Positions 35,257 to 35,480 of a stretch of 35,480 nt of DNA are shown here, in pieces (within the stretch, counting starts at the first letter, position 1; each line of letters starts with the position of its first letter). A program made the position numbers and the translations under genes. Below the pieces are notes generated by a model, which made no database searches, was not told the DNA's origin, and saw only the letters and a list, made by a program, of their open reading frames with translations. This DNA comes from a virus, in IMG/VR virus record IMGVR_UViG_3300025887_000072, positions 1 to 35,480 of that record. One strand, written 5' to 3'.

Positions 35257-35480
35257 TCATCGAAGTCCAACTTCCAGACGGATCAATCGCGGAGTTTCCA
35301 GAGGGAACCCCGCCAGAGGTTATGCAGGCCGAGATTGAGAAAACGCTTGGTGGTAACAGCGATCCACGCCGCAATCCTGACCCGACACGCGAACCATCGC
35401 CACGCCCAGAGGTTCCAAACCGTTTGCAGCAAGGCCAGCGCGGCGGCGGAGCATCGAGCATGCCAATCCCGCGTTCAATG
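35253..35480 (+). CDS. Large internal virion protein, N-terminal part (cut by window)
   Basis: Open to the window end, 76 residues visible, ATG overlapping the previous stop. It begins MIIEVQLPDGSIAEFPEGTP, PEVMQAEIEKTLGG, a short opening seen at the head of many large podophage proteins that are ejected with DNA (often lytic transglycosylase carriers), followed by a Pro/Arg linker. The catalytic part, if any, lies outside the window. Confidence 0.6.
   Translation, partial: MIIEVQLPDGSIAEFPEGTPPEVMQAEIEKTLGGNSDPRRNPDPTREPSPRPEVPNRLQQGQRGGGASSMPIPRSM

Noticed and set aside
1-35480. Integrated prophage with host flanks
   Set aside because: Phage genes lie on both sides of the attachment core and no host gene is seen at either edge.

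Overview
This window is most of a temperate, tailed bacteriophage genome, probably a podovirus, from an alphaproteobacterial host. Rhodobacterales is the best guess. Virion, lysis, integration, switch, replication and packaging modules lie end to end with no bacterial housekeeping genes. The host guess rests on a GapR (DUF2312) gene, an integrase of the type seen in alphaproteobacterial prophages, and an attachment core matching the 3' part of a tRNA-Arg(CCG) gene. The intact attachment core lies between the lysis genes and the integrase, with phage genes on both sides. The sequence is therefore the excised or virion form, opened at an arbitrary point, and not a prophage with host flanks. Both window edges cut genes. 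The piece missing between them probably holds large internal virion and tail-fibre genes.

Layout: (1) 1-3788 (+): end of the tail genes, a predicted transglutaminase-like membrane protein, and a lysis cassette of small membrane proteins, amidase endolysin and Rz with an embedded Rz1. (2) 3789-4211: attP, with a 45-bp tRNA-Arg core flanked on both sides by paired 11-bp direct repeats. (3) 4212-8880 (-): leftward early operon with a Rad52-like annealing protein, a coiled-coil protein, a DUF1367-like protein, an HNH protein, four tiny genes, an excisionase-like protein and the integrase. (4) 8881-9546: the lysis/lysogeny switch, with an Xre-type repressor, a divergent Cro-like gene and near-palindromic operators placed over candidate promoters. 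(5) 9547-13693 (+): GapR, SSB, RusA, O-like and P-like replication proteins, a stand-alone DnaA domain IV and a zinc-finger/coiled-coil protein. (6) 13694-13852 (-): a ribbon-helix-helix regulator with 10-bp iterons upstream. (7) 13964-18165 (+): a tightly packed run of small accessory genes, one encoding a winged-helix protein, closed by a terminator. (8) 18329-35480 (+): terminase subunits, P22-like portal, acidic scaffold, a tiny CsrA gene, N4-gp56-type capsid protein, adaptor/tail genes, a lipoprotein, a GNAT acetyltransferase and internal virion-type proteins.

The most interesting structure is in the late region. A 15-bp palindromic motif (best copy ACCACTATATGTGGT) occurs in front of the terminase, capsid and GNAT genes. 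A 58-codon GTG-start csrA, which is easy to miss, sits immediately before the capsid gene. The capsid leader can fold into a hairpin that buries the capsid ribosome-binding site and start codon and contains two GGA motifs. Together these suggest a late-gene control circuit with a transcriptional layer (palindrome) and a translational layer (CsrA plus hairpin). The sequence elements are seen directly. The circuit is inference.
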